A DNA stretch of 64,000 nt, from positions 558,001-622,000 of the forward strand of contig NZ_QEES01000002.1 of the NCBI RefSeq assembly GCF_003115775.1. Direction: 5' to 3'. The stretch's first letter is position 1, and every line of letters begins with the position of its first letter. The notes under the pieces are model-generated. The model saw nothing but the letters and a program-made list of their open reading frames with translations, did no database searches and had not been told where the DNA came from. This document shows, piece by piece, positions 1 through 8,627 of the stretch. The translations under genes and the position numbers were made by a program. This stretch comes from Cellulomonas sp. WB94. GTDB lineage: Bacteria > Actinomycetota > Actinomycetes > Actinomycetales > Cellulomonadaceae.

Positions 1-970
1 CGTTGTTCCAGGTCGAGTCGAGCTGCAGCTCGCGGATCACCGCGTTGATCGTGCCCAGCAGGAGGACACCGCCTGCGGTGCCGATCAGCGAGCCTGCGCC
101 TCCCACGAGCAGGGTCCCGCCGATGACGACGGCCGCGATCGCCTGCAGCTCGTATCCCGTCGCGATGATGGGGCTCGCCGACACCAGCTGCGCGGCCTGC
201 AACATCCCGGCGAGACCGGCCAGCGACGCCGAGACGACGTAGAGGCTCACCTTGGTGCGCCGGACCTTCAGGCCCATCAGCACCGCCGCGTCCTCGCCGC
301 CTCCGATCGCGAAGGTCGTGAGCCCGAACCGCGTGCGCTCCAGGACGACGTGGAAGACCAGGTACAGGGCGATGGCGATGAACACCGGCAGCCCGAACGT
401 CAGGAAGGTCCCCGTCCCGAGCTGGGCGAACGCAGAGCCGCTCTCGACCGTGTACGTCTTCGAGCCGGCGGAGGTGAGCTGGTAGACGAGCCCACGGACG
501 CCGAACAGCGAGGCGAGCGTGACGATGAAGGGCGCCATCCTCGCGAAGCCGACGAGCATGCCGTTGAGCAGCCCGACGGCGCCGCACACCACGAGCGTGG
601 CGAGCACCGCCGCCACCGGCCCGACCTGGTTGTTCGTGTAGACGCCGACCACGCCCCCGAGCGCGAACACCGAGCCCACGGACAGGTCGATGCCGCCGGT
701 GATGATCACCAGGGTCATGCCGATGGCGACGATCCCGATGTAGGAGATCCCCAGGACCGTGTTGCGCAGGTTGTCAGCGCTGTGGAAGCTCGGCCAGATG
801 ACGGAGCCGACGACCAGCAGGACGGCGAGCGCGCCGAACGCCGCCACACCGTTGCGCCGCAGCAGGACCGTGAGGCGCGCGACCAGTCCGTCCGCCGGAG
901 CACCGGCAGGCGATGGCGCGTCGACGGTGGCCACCTGGCCGTCGGGGAGGTGCTCCGTTGCAGACGTCAT
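1..970 (-). CDS. Sugar ABC transporter permease (3'-truncated by window edge)
   Basis: This is an inner-membrane permease of the RbsC/YtfT/YjfF family (BPD_transp_2), the last gene of a binding-protein-dependent sugar importer. The translation begins MTSATEHLPDGQ, then gives a chain of hydrophobic segments and the family-typical stretch GGIDLSVGSVFAL at about residues 92-104. A second hallmark, IGGTLLVGGAGSLIGT, lies near the visible C-terminus. The reading frame runs off the left edge, so the C-terminal end is missing. The ATG overlaps the stop of the upstream permease gene as ATGA, which implies translational coupling. With the neighbouring permease it should form a heterodimeric membrane channel. 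The substrate cannot be read from the permease itself. Confidence 0.9.
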   Translation of the reverse strand, partial: MTSATEHLPDGQVATVDAPSPAGAPADGLVARLTVLLRRNGVAAFGALAVLLVVGSVIWPSFHSADNLRNTVLGISYIGIVAIGMTLVIITGGIDLSVGSVFALGGVVGVYTNNQVGPVAAVLATLVVCGAVGLLNGMLVGFARMAPFIVTLASLFGVRGLVYQLTSAGSKTYTVESGSAFAQLGTGTFLTFGLPVFIAIALYLVFHVVLERTRFGLTTFAIGGGEDAAVLMGLKVRRTKVSLYVVSASLAGLAGMLQAAQLVSASPIIATGYELQAIAAVVIGGTLLVGGAGSLIGTAGGVLLLGTINAVIRELQLDSTWNN

Positions 971-1986
971 GCGCGTGCCTTCGTTCGCTGGATGTAGACG
1001 GCCCCGACGATGACGACTGCTGTGACCATCTGGGAGACGGCGTCCGTCGCGGAGTGGAAGATCAGCGTGCTGCGCAAGAGCTGCATGAGGATCGCGGCAG
1101 CCACCGTCCCCATGACGCGCACCCGGCCACCGGTCAGCGGCGTGCCGCCCACGACGACCGCGGTGATGGCGAACAGCTCGTAGTTGAGCCCGCTGGAGAG
1201 CGCGTTCGCGGAGGTGATCGAGGCCGTGTCCATGACCCCGGCCCACGCCGCGAAGAGGCCGCTGAGGATGTAGACGCCGATGAGCGTGCGCCGGACAGGG
1301 ACCCCGGACAGGTAGGACGCCCGGGCGTTGTCCCCGACGGCCAGCAGCTGTCGACCGAAGCTGGTGCGCCGGACGATGAACACAGCGAGGGCCACCACGA
1401 CGGCCGCCGCGATGATCGAGCCCTTGACGCCCAGGACGCTGCCCGACGACACCCCCAGGATCGTCGAGTCGCGGATGCTGGGGTTCTTGCCGGAGAGCAT
1501 CAGCTGAGCCAGGCTGCGGCCTGCGAAGAGGAAGGCCAGCGTGGCGACGATCGGCTGGATGCCGACGTACCCGACGAGGAACCCGTTCATGAGGCCCACC
1601 AGGGCGCCGACTCCCAGCGCGACGGCGATGGCCGCGATCCCGGTCAACCCGCTGACCTGCACCAGGATCGCGCCGGACAGGGCCATCACCGCTCCGACCG
1701 ACAGGTCGATGCCCGCTGTCCCGATCACCAGCGCCATCCCGAGCGCCACGACGATCACCCGGGTCACCAGGACCAGCTGGACGTTGAGGTTCTCCGGCGT
1801 CACGAACCGCGGGGTGAAGATCACGTTGTAGACGATGATGAGGACGAGCGCGGCATAGACGCCGTTGTCCCGGGTCCAGCGCAGGGCCGAGGCCCGGTCG
1901 ATGTGCGAGGCGCGGTCCACGACCGTCGCGACGGCGCTAGCCACGGCTGGAGTCCAGGTCCGGCTCGGGGACGCCTGCGATGGCAT
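967..1986 (-). CDS. Sugar ABC transporter permease
   Basis: This is a second RbsC/YtfT-type permease with multiple transmembrane segments and the signature AGIDLSVGAVMALSG around residues 90-104. A later GGTPLTGGRVRVMGT stretch also matches the family. It sits between the ATPase gene and the other permease in a tightly packed operon. The start is uncertain: the first ATG (1986) overlaps the ATPase gene by 50 bp, while a GTG at 1944 would overlap it by only 8 bp and gives a family-typical N-terminus. Neither has a strong Shine-Dalgarno sequence. Two permeases plus one double-domain ATPase is the arrangement of the E. coli galactofuranose importer YtfQRT-YjfF, but family resemblance alone does not fix the sugar. 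Confidence 0.9.
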   Translation of the reverse strand: MPSQASPSRTWTPAVASAVATVVDRASHIDRASALRWTRDNGVYAALVLIIVYNVIFTPRFVTPENLNVQLVLVTRVIVVALGMALVIGTAGIDLSVGAVMALSGAILVQVSGLTGIAAIAVALGVGALVGLMNGFLVGYVGIQPIVATLAFLFAGRSLAQLMLSGKNPSIRDSTILGVSSGSVLGVKGSIIAAAVVVALAVFIVRRTSFGRQLLAVGDNARASYLSGVPVRRTLIGVYILSGLFAAWAGVMDTASITSANALSSGLNYELFAITAVVVGGTPLTGGRVRVMGTVAAAILMQLLRSTLIFHSATDAVSQMVTAVVIVGAVYIQRTKARA

Positions 1987-3496
1987 CCACCAGATCGTGC
2001 TCGGTGATGTCCTCGCCGTCGAGGACCGCGACGACGCGGCCGTCCTTCAGCACGACGATCCGGTCGGATCCGTCCACCAGCTCCTCCGTCTCCGACGAGA
2101 TGAGCAGCACCGCGAGCCCTTCGCGTGCCAGCTCGTCGATGGTCCCCCGCACATCGAACTTCGCGCCGACATCGATGCCGCGCGTCGGCTCGTCCAGGAC
2201 GAGCACCTTGGGGTTCAGGCACAGCCAGCGTGCCAGCATGACCTTCTGCTGGTTGCCGCCCGACAACGTCCGGACCTTCTGGCCGGGCCCCGTCGAGCGG
2301 ATGTGCAGCCGCGTGCTGAACCGCTCGACGATCTCGTCGACGCGCTTGTCCGAGACGATCCCGGCGCGCGAGAGGCGGGGCAGGGCGGCGATCGCGATGT
2401 TGTCGCGGATCGAGAGGTTCGGCAGGATCCCCTCGAGCTTGCGGTCCTCGGGCAGCAGCGCGACGCCGGCCTCGATCGACGCGGCCGGCGAGTTCGCGCG
2501 GACCGGCTTGCCGTCGACGACGACGGTGCCGGACGAGATCTCGTGCGCGCCCAGGACCGCCATGCCGGTCTCGCTGCGGCCGGCTCCGAGCAGCCCGCCC
2601 AGCCCGACCACCTCGCCGCGGTGCACCGTGAGCGAGATGTCGTCCAGACGGTTGCGCGAGCTGACCGAGCGCAGCTCGAGAACCGGCTCGGCATCGACGA
2701 CGGCGCCCCCGTCGCTCGAGCGCGCGCGATGGACGGAGGGTGCCAGCTCACGGCCGAGCATCGTCGAGACGAGGGCGCGGCGGGACAGGTCAGCCATGGG
2801 GCCGGTGTGCACGCGCCTGCCGTCACGGAGCACCGTCACGGTGTCGCAGATCCGGTACAGCTCGTCGAGGCGGTGGCTCACGTACAGGATCGCGACGCCG
2901 CGCTCCTTGAGCTGGTTCACGATGCCGAAGAGCGTGTCGACCTCGCGCGACTCGAGCGAGGACGTGGGCTCGTCCATGATCACCACGTTCGCGTCGAGCG
3001 CGACTGCCCGTGCGACGGAGATCATCTGCTGGGTCCCGAGCCCCAGGGCTGACAGCGGCACGTCGACGTCGGCCCGGATCCGGAACTCCTCGAGCAGCGC
3101 GCGGGCGTCCCGGCGCATCCTCGCGAAGTCCACCAGCCCGAGCCGGGTCCGTGGCTCGCGACCGAGGTACAGGTTGCGCGCCGCGCTCTGCATCGGGACC
3201 AGGTCGAGCTCCTGGTAGATCGTGCTGATGCCGGCGTCCTGGGCCGCACCCGGGTCGGCGAAGGTCACCTGCTTGCCCTGGTGCCACAGCTCGCCGCGGT
3301 CCAGCGGGTAGACGCCCGTGAGGATCTTGATGAGCGTCGACTTCCCTGCGCCGTTCTCTCCGACGAGGGCATGGACCTCGCCGCGGCCCAGCGCGAGGCT
3401 CACATCGACGAGCGCCCTGACGCCCGGGAACTCCTTGCTCACGCCGCGTGCTTCGAGGGCTGTTGCGGGATCAGCCCTGGTGGGCTCCGGCATCAC
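1937..3496 (-). CDS. Sugar ABC transporter ATP-binding protein, two nucleotide-binding domains
   Basis: This is a 519-residue cytoplasmic ATPase of the carbohydrate uptake type (RbsA/MglA/YtfR), powering import through the two permeases encoded just downstream. The first domain has Walker A GENGAGKST (residues 46-54) and Walker B VVIMDEPT, but its signature loop is degenerate (LGTQQMISVARA), as is common in this family. The second domain has a normal signature LSGGNQQKVMLAR near residue 410 and Walker B VLVLDEPTRGID. The gene lies 87 bp below the binding-protein gene, with a strong hairpin in the gap, and its end overlaps the next permease. A paralogue occurs at 6953-8494. Confidence 0.95.
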   Translation of the reverse strand: MMPEPTRADPATALEARGVSKEFPGVRALVDVSLALGRGEVHALVGENGAGKSTLIKILTGVYPLDRGELWHQGKQVTFADPGAAQDAGISTIYQELDLVPMQSAARNLYLGREPRTRLGLVDFARMRRDARALLEEFRIRADVDVPLSALGLGTQQMISVARAVALDANVVIMDEPTSSLESREVDTLFGIVNQLKERGVAILYVSHRLDELYRICDTVTVLRDGRRVHTGPMADLSRRALVSTMLGRELAPSVHRARSSDGGAVVDAEPVLELRSVSSRNRLDDISLTVHRGEVVGLGGLLGAGRSETGMAVLGAHEISSGTVVVDGKPVRANSPAASIEAGVALLPEDRKLEGILPNLSIRDNIAIAALPRLSRAGIVSDKRVDEIVERFSTRLHIRSTGPGQKVRTLSGGNQQKVMLARWLCLNPKVLVLDEPTRGIDVGAKFDVRGTIDELAREGLAVLLISSETEELVDGSDRIVVLKDGRVVAVLDGEDITEHDLVDAIAGVPEPDLDSSRG

Positions 3497-3531
3497 TGTC
3501 TCCGTCGGTTGAGGGCTTGGTCGGGCCGGGC

Positions 3532-3566
3532 GCTACGCCCGCAGCCAGACGGGCTGCGGGCGTAGC
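3532..3566. promoter_or_regulatory. Intercistronic hairpin between binding-protein and ATPase genes
   Basis: A perfect 15-bp inverted repeat (3532-3546 and 3552-3566, arm GCTACGCCCGCAGCC) with a 5-nt loop fills the gap between the two genes. No T-run follows. Hairpins in this position commonly protect the upstream binding-protein message or partly terminate transcription, so that more binding protein than ATPase is made. The structure is seen directly; the role is inferred. Confidence 0.6.
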
Positions 3567-3583
3567 AGCGAGAGCCGTTCGGG

Positions 3584-4654
3584 TCAGTACGCCTTGCCGA
3601 GGTTCGCGGTGGCGTTCTCCGGCGTGTACTCGTTGTCCTCGATGATGATCTTCGCCGGGACCGCCGTGTCGCTGCCGAAGTCCGCGAGCGCCTTGAAGGC
3701 GAGCGGGCCGAAGCGCGGGTTGGACTCGACGACGCCGTTGAAGTTGCCGTCCACGAGCAGCTGCACCGCGTCGTGCGTGCCGTCGATCGAGACGATCTTG
3801 ATGTCCTTGCCGGGAGCCTTGCCCGCCGCGACGATCGCGGTCTCCGCCCCGATGCCCATCTCGTCGTTCTCGGCGTAGACCGCGGTGATGTCCGGGTGCG
3901 CCTGCAGCAGCGACGCCGTCACGGTCTGGCCGTCGGTCCGCGCGAAGTTGGCGGTCTGCTGAGCGACGATCTCGAGGCCGGCCGCAGTCTTCAGCTCGTC
4001 GACGAAACCGCTGGTCCGGTCGGTCGTCACGCTGTTGCCCGACGAGCCGAGGAGGATCGCGACCTTGCCCTGGCCACCGGTCGCCTTGATGAGCGCGTCA
4101 GCGGCGCGCTTGCCCTGGGAGACGAAGTCCGACCCGATGAAGGTCAGGTAGTCGGTGCAGGGCTTGGAGCTGACGAGACGGTCGATCGTGACGACCGGGA
4201 TGCCCTTGGCCCGCGCGGCGTCGAAGGCCGGCTGCAGGCCGTCGGAGTTCAGCGGCGCCACGATGAGCATCTGGACGCCCTGGTTGATCATTCCCTGGAT
4301 GTCCGTGACCTGCCTGGCGATCTCGCTGTTGGCGTTGGTCTTGACGAGGGTGGCGCCCTGGGCCTTGGCCTCGTCGACGATCGACTGGGTCTCGGCGATG
4401 CGGAACGCGGCGGTCTCCGGCTCGGACTGCGAGAAGCCGACGGTCGCGCCCTTGAGGTCGAAGGTCTTGTACTTCTGACCGGTTGCGGTGCAGCCGTCGC
4501 CGGTGGCGGCCGCGGCCGCCACTGTCGGGTTGACGTCCGCCGCGGCCGGCGACGAGGCAGCGGGGGTGCTGCTGCCGGAGCACCCGCTGGCGAGCATGCC
4601 GAGTCCCACGGCGAGGGCGGTCACGCCGAGCCGGCGCGAGGTGATGTACGTCAT
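3584..4654 (-). CDS. Sugar ABC transporter substrate-binding lipoprotein (YtfQ-like)
   Basis: This is a 356-residue extracellular solute-binding protein of the periplasmic-binding-protein type 1 fold (Peripla_BP_4). The N-terminus MTYITSRRLG plus a hydrophobic stretch ends in the lipobox LASGC, giving lipidated Cys25 and membrane anchoring. The mature part starts after an Ala/Ser/Pro-rich linker. Segments such as VGFSQSEPETAAFRIAETQS and VTIDRLV resemble the galactofuranose-binding protein YtfQ. The ATG at 4654 was preferred over an in-frame upstream start because AGGAG lies 10 nt before it and a signal peptide follows at once. It is the first gene of the import operon. Galactofuranose as ligand is a guess from resemblance; ribose or another sugar remains possible. 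Confidence 0.9.
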   Translation of the reverse strand: MTYITSRRLGVTALAVGLGMLASGCSGSSTPAASSPAAADVNPTVAAAAATGDGCTATGQKYKTFDLKGATVGFSQSEPETAAFRIAETQSIVDEAKAQGATLVKTNANSEIARQVTDIQGMINQGVQMLIVAPLNSDGLQPAFDAARAKGIPVVTIDRLVSSKPCTDYLTFIGSDFVSQGKRAADALIKATGGQGKVAILLGSSGNSVTTDRTSGFVDELKTAAGLEIVAQQTANFARTDGQTVTASLLQAHPDITAVYAENDEMGIGAETAIVAAGKAPGKDIKIVSIDGTHDAVQLLVDGNFNGVVESNPRFGPLAFKALADFGSDTAVPAKIIIEDNEYTPENATANLGKAY

Positions 4655-4786
4655 GTGCTGTGTGCTCCTAGGGGAAGGCAACGGGAATCGTCGGACGAGC
4701 ACCTGCAGGAGCCCCCCGGGCGAAAGCCGTCCGTCGGGGAACCCGACGCCCCGGGGCCGCATCGTTGCGGCGCCGCCCTGGAACGT

Positions 4787-4819
4787 GTGTGATCGATATT
4801 GACCGAATCTCGATCGCAC
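4787..4819. promoter_or_regulatory. Candidate operator: inverted repeat containing GATCG-N4-TGACCGAA
   Basis: The arms GTGTGATCGA (4787-4796) and TCGATCGCAC (4810-4819) are inverted copies matching at 9 of 10 bases, separated by 13 bp. Positions 4791-4807 read GATCG-ATAT-TGACCGAA. The same 17-bp pattern with a different N4 occurs at 12343-12359, upstream of the GH2 gene. Two DeoR-type regulators are encoded beside it, so it is a natural candidate for their binding site. Assignment to a given regulator is inference. Confidence 0.5.
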
Positions 4820-4840
4820 GTCAACCGTTCTCGAAACCGT

Positions 4841-4859
4841 GATCAAGATGTGACCGGAA
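4841..4859. promoter_or_regulatory. Second, variant operator-like motif
   Basis: The sequence GATCA-AGATG-TGACCGGAA is a looser copy of the motif at 4791-4807, with an N5 spacer and one inserted G, followed directly by CGATCA. Two related sites 50 bp apart would allow cooperative binding by an oligomeric DeoR-type repressor. This is weak evidence on its own. Confidence 0.35.
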
Positions 4860-5080
4860 ACGATCAGTCCGTTGGTCGTGTGCGACGGGAGCGATCCTGC
4901 CACGGGCGAGCCGCTGGGGGTGTGCGCACCTCACGCTCGCCAGCGGCAGCCGGGCCTCATGAGGCGAAAGACACAGGCTGATCCCAGGTCCGGCGAGCCG
5001 CGACACGATACGATCAGAAACGAAGGCACACGAACGACACGATGCAGTCAGATCGATCCAGGGGGTCGGGGGGTCCGGAG

Positions 5081-6109
5081 ATGTTCGGCGCGGAACGTCG
5101 CCAGCTGATCCTGGATCTGCTGCGCGCCAAAGGGGCTGCGTCGATCCGGGACCTGGCGCAGGCCGCAGACGTGTCCGAGGTCACCGTTCGCCGTGACGTC
5201 ACCACCCTCGAGAACCGTGGCCTGCTGGAACGCAGCCACGGTGGGGCGATGCTGCCCGGCCGCGAGGCGGGCGAGACGCTCGTCCTCGGAGCGGCTGCGC
5301 CGCACAGCCGCACCACGATGTTCGGCGCGGAGCGCCGCCACCTCATCCACGAGTTCGTCCGCGCCCACAAGGTCGTCACGCTGCACGAGCTCGTCGAGGC
5401 CGTCAACGCCTCCGAGGTCACGGTGCGCCGAGACCTGGCCACGCTCGAGAAGCGAGGTCTGATCACCCGGTCGCACGGCGGGGCGCACGCACCCGACGCC
5501 CTGGTCTACGCGCCGTGGACCGACGAGTCCACGACGTCGGACACCACGGACGCCAAGTCGGCGATCGCCGCGCTCGCGGCGACCCTCGTCGGCGACGGTG
5601 AGGCGATCATGCTGGGCGCCGGCACCACGGTGCACGAGCTCGCGCGACGGCTCGCGCCGACCTCGCCCCTGACGGTCCTGACGAACTCGATGCTCGTGGC
5701 ACGAGCGCTGGCCCGGACGCCCCACGTCGAGCTGGTCATGACGCGCGGCTCGCTCGACAACACGACCCACGCCCTTGTCGGCAGCGCCGCGGAGGCGTGG
5801 ATGTCGGGGCACCGCGCCAGCAAGGCCTTCATCTCCGGCGGTGGCGTGACCACCGACCGCGGGCTGTCGAACGGGAACCTCGCACTCTCGGCCGTCGACC
5901 GCGCCATCGTCGGGAGCGCCCGCGACGTCGTCGTGCTGGCCGACCACAGCAAGCTCGGGGTGGAGACCACGTACCCGGTGGCGCCGACCGGCCGGATCAA
6001 CCACCTGGTGACCGATGAGGGTCCGGACTCGAGCGTGGTCGAGGCCCTGCGGGCGCGCGGTGTCGCCGTCCACGTCGCCCGACGCACACCGGAAGCCGTC
6101 CCCGCCTGA
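5081..6109 (+). CDS. DeoR-family regulator with two tandem HTH domains
   Basis: This is a 342-residue transcriptional regulator. Residues 1-60 form a DeoR-type winged helix (MFGAERRQLI to RSHGGA). Residues 80-139 are a second, similar copy (MFGAERRHLI to RSHGGA); both carry the SEVTVRRD recognition-helix core. Residues about 155-320 are the usual DeoR sugar-phosphate sensor domain, with GAGTT, LTNS and LADHSK motifs. Ordinary members have one HTH and about 250-270 residues, so an in-frame duplication is the simplest explanation. I chose ATG 5081 because a G-rich stretch precedes it and the first domain begins exactly there; an upstream ATG at 5042 would add 13 unrelated residues. It opens an operon with the next two genes and faces the transporter operon, so it probably controls it. 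Confidence 0.85.
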   Translation: MFGAERRQLILDLLRAKGAASIRDLAQAADVSEVTVRRDVTTLENRGLLERSHGGAMLPGREAGETLVLGAAAPHSRTTMFGAERRHLIHEFVRAHKVVTLHELVEAVNASEVTVRRDLATLEKRGLITRSHGGAHAPDALVYAPWTDESTTSDTTDAKSAIAALAATLVGDGEAIMLGAGTTVHELARRLAPTSPLTVLTNSMLVARALARTPHVELVMTRGSLDNTTHALVGSAAEAWMSGHRASKAFISGGGVTTDRGLSNGNLALSAVDRAIVGSARDVVVLADHSKLGVETTYPVAPTGRINHLVTDEGPDSSVVEALRARGVAVHVARRTPEAVPA

Positions 6110-6149
6110 CCGGACCGGATCCGGGCGCTGGTCGGCCCGGTCCGGTAGC

Positions 6150-6956
6150 GTGACGGCCGTGCTGGCGACCGAACGACGGCGCAGGATTCTCGAGCAGGTG
6201 CGTGCCCACGGTGATGTGAGCCTCCGTGAGCTCGCGCAGTCCGTCCTCGCCTCCGAGGTGACGGTGCGTCGTGACCTGCGGGCGCTCGAGGAACAAGGAC
6301 TGCTCGACCGACGACGCGGCGGAGCGGTGACTCTGCCTGCCGCCGACCAGGCGACCGGTGGTGAACGTCCGGAGCAGGCGGCTGAGAAGTCGGCCATCGC
6401 ACGGCTGGCCGCAACCCTCGTGGCCGAGGGCGACGTCGTGGCCCTCGGGGCCGGGACGACGACGCAGCATCTCGCGGCTGCCCTGGTCGGCGTCCGGGCC
6501 CTCACTGTCGTCACGAACTCCCTGCTTGTCGGCGAGGCGCTCAGCCAGTCCACCGACGCCACCGTGCTGATCACGGGCGGGGCCCTGCGCGGCTCGACCT
6601 ACGGCCTCGTCGGACGCGGCGCGGAGGAGACCTTCGCCGACCTGCGCGTCCGGCGCGCCTTTCTGTCGGGGGACGGTGTCTCGAGCACGTGGGGGCTCTC
6701 GACGACGAGCTCGGACCAGGCCGGCGTCGACCGCATGATCACCGAGTCCGCCCAGGAGCTCGTCGTCCTGGCGGACCACACCAAGCTCGGCCACGAGTCG
6801 GCGTTCCAGACGGTGCCCCCGGACCGCATCACACACCTCGTGACCGACGAGCTCGCCGACCCCGCGCTCCTGGCCGCCTTCGTCGCGGCCGGTCTCCAGG
6901 TCCACGTCGCCCCCCTCGAGGGCGACGCGCTCGCCCGCTCCGAAGGGCCCCGGTGA
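6150..6956 (+). CDS. DeoR-family transcriptional regulator
   Basis: This is a single-HTH DeoR regulator of about 268 residues. The N-terminal winged helix carries SEVTVRRDLRALEEQGLLDR, followed by the sensor domain with GAGTT, VTNSLL and LADHTKLG motifs. It is a paralogue of the preceding tandem-HTH regulator. The start is a GTG at 6150 or 6159; the later one aligns best with the neighbour and neither has a clear Shine-Dalgarno site. The gene begins about 40 bp after its neighbour and its TGA overlaps the GTG of the following ATPase gene, so the three form one operon. Paired DeoR proteins beside one transporter suggest either two inducers or hetero-oligomers; both are inference. Confidence 0.88.
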   Translation: MTAVLATERRRRILEQVRAHGDVSLRELAQSVLASEVTVRRDLRALEEQGLLDRRRGGAVTLPAADQATGGERPEQAAEKSAIARLAATLVAEGDVVALGAGTTTQHLAAALVGVRALTVVTNSLLVGEALSQSTDATVLITGGALRGSTYGLVGRGAEETFADLRVRRAFLSGDGVSSTWGLSTTSSDQAGVDRMITESAQELVVLADHTKLGHESAFQTVPPDRITHLVTDELADPALLAAFVAAGLQVHVAPLEGDALARSEGPR

Positions 6957-8494
6957 GCTCGGCGGAGCGGCTCGCCGACGCGGCACCGATCCTCGAGGCG
7001 CTCGGGATCGGCAAGTCGTTCGGCACGGTGCCCGTCCTCGCCGACGTGACGCTGTCGGTCCGGCCGGGCGAGGTCCACGCCCTTGTCGGGGAGAACGGGG
7101 CGGGCAAGTCGACCCTGATCAAGATCCTCACCGGCGTCTACCGGCAGGACTCCGGCGAGGTCCTCATCAGGGGACGTCGGACGAGCTTCCGAGGGCCGGG
7201 AGCGGCACAGGCAGCCGGCATCGCGACGATCTACCAGGAGTTCAACCTCGTGCCGACGCAGAGCGCGGCACGCAACCTCTACCTCGGCCGCGAGCCGCGC
7301 ACCCACCTCGGGCTCATCGACCTGAAGGAGATGCACCGCGGGGCGCGGGCGGCGCTGGCGGCCTACGGGATCGACGCCGACGTCGAGGCGCCGCTCGGCA
7401 GGCTCGGCAGGGTGACGCAGCAGATGATCGCCGTCGCACGCGCCGCCGCGTCCGACGCCAGCGTCGTCATCATGGACGAGCCGACGGCGTCGCTCGAGGC
7501 GCGCGAGGTGGAGACGCTGTTCGGCGTCATCGAGCAGCTCCGTGCTGCGGGGGTCGCGATCGTCTACGTGAGCCACCGGCTGGACGAGCTCTACCGGCTC
7601 TGCGACTCGGTGAGCGTCCTGCGCGACGGCCACGTCGTCCACTCCGGGCCGCTGGCCGAGCTGCCCGGTCCTCAGCTCGTCGCCGCCATGCTCGGGCGCG
7701 AGCTCCTCCCCCAGACACGTCGGCACGCCGCCTCCGACAACAGCACGGACCTCTCCGAGGAGGCGCCCGTGCTCAGCATCGAGAAGATCTCGCGCCACGG
7801 CGTTCTCCGGGACGTGTCCCTCGCGGTGCGCCCAGGGGAGGTCGTCGGTCTCGGCGGCCTGCTCGGTGCCGGACGCAGCGAGACCGGCAAGGCGGTGCTG
7901 GGCGCGCAACGGCTGGACTCGGGACAGGTCGTCGTCGACGGTGAGGCGATCACCCCCGGCTCTCCGTCCGCCTCCATCGCAGCGGGGGTCGCCCTCCTCC
8001 CTGAGGACCGCATCCTCGAGGGGATCCTGCCCAACCTGTCGATCCGCGACAACATCGTGCTCGGCGCCCTCCCGCGCCTGTCCCGGCACGGCTTCCTCTC
8101 GGCCGGGCGGATCGACGCCCTCGTCGGCGACCTCATGAAGCACCTGAACATCCAGGCCTCGTCGCCCGACCAGAAGGCCGGGACCCTGTCGGGGGGCAAC
8201 CAGCAGAAGGTCATGCTCGCGCGGCTGCTGTGCCTGAGCCCCAAGGTGCTGATCCTCGACGAGCCGACCCGGGGCATCGACGTGGGCGCGAAGATCGAGG
8301 TCCGCATCGCCATCGACAAGCTCGCCGCCGGGGGCCTGGCCGTCCTCCTGATCTCGTCGGAGACCGAGGAGCTGGTCGAGGGGTCGGACCGGATCGTCGT
8401 CCTCAAGGACGGCCACGTGATCGACCTGCTCGGCGGCGACCGGCTGACCGAGGACGAGCTGATCCGCTCGATCGCCGGCGAGTCCCGCGCCTGA
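6953..8494 (+). CDS. Second sugar ABC transporter ATP-binding protein
   Basis: This is a 513-residue double ATPase of the RbsA/YtfR type and a close paralogue of the protein at 1937-3496; both share wording such as SAARNLYLGREPRT. Walker A GENGAGKST is at residues 46-54, and the degenerate first signature VTQQMIAVARA is followed by VVIMDEPT. The second domain has LSGGNQQKVMLAR near residue 412 and LILDEPTRGID. Translation starts at a GTG overlapping the stop of the upstream regulator gene. No permease or binding protein accompanies it in this window. It may serve the same permeases as an alternative motor or a transporter encoded elsewhere. The frame is intact and uninterrupted. Confidence 0.93.
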   Translation: MSSAERLADAAPILEALGIGKSFGTVPVLADVTLSVRPGEVHALVGENGAGKSTLIKILTGVYRQDSGEVLIRGRRTSFRGPGAAQAAGIATIYQEFNLVPTQSAARNLYLGREPRTHLGLIDLKEMHRGARAALAAYGIDADVEAPLGRLGRVTQQMIAVARAAASDASVVIMDEPTASLEAREVETLFGVIEQLRAAGVAIVYVSHRLDELYRLCDSVSVLRDGHVVHSGPLAELPGPQLVAAMLGRELLPQTRRHAASDNSTDLSEEAPVLSIEKISRHGVLRDVSLAVRPGEVVGLGGLLGAGRSETGKAVLGAQRLDSGQVVVDGEAITPGSPSASIAAGVALLPEDRILEGILPNLSIRDNIVLGALPRLSRHGFLSAGRIDALVGDLMKHLNIQASSPDQKAGTLSGGNQQKVMLARLLCLSPKVLILDEPTRGIDVGAKIEVRIAIDKLAAGGLAVLLISSETEELVEGSDRIVVLKDGHVIDLLGGDRLTEDELIRSIAGESRA

Positions 8495-8544
8495 GAGCGC
8501 GGCGCAGCCTGCCCTGACGGATGGCATGCCCGACCGCGCCGAGG

Positions 8545-8577
8545 AGCGGCACACCCCGGGTTCCGAGGTGTGCCGCT
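8545..8577. terminator. Bidirectional terminator hairpin
   Basis: A perfect 11-bp inverted repeat (AGCGGCACACC at 8545-8555 and its complement at 8567-8577) with an 11-nt loop lies between two genes that converge. No clear T-run follows, which is common in high-GC actinobacteria. A second, shorter CTGACCG/CGGTCAG hairpin lies just to its right, at about 8597-8618. Confidence 0.65.
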
Positions 8578-8627
8578 GCTGACCGACCGGTCGCTGACCG
8601 CGACCGATCGGTCAGGTGGTCAGCCCG

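Larger units (their letters stand above)
4655..5080. promoter_or_regulatory. Divergent intergenic control region
   Basis: This 426-bp gap separates the minus-strand transporter operon from the plus-strand regulator operon. I see no gene in it. It is less GC-rich than its surroundings around 4785-4870 and holds several GATC-centred motifs (see 4787-4819 and 4841-4859). It should contain both divergent promoters, but I cannot assign -10/-35 boxes with confidence. Confidence 0.6.
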
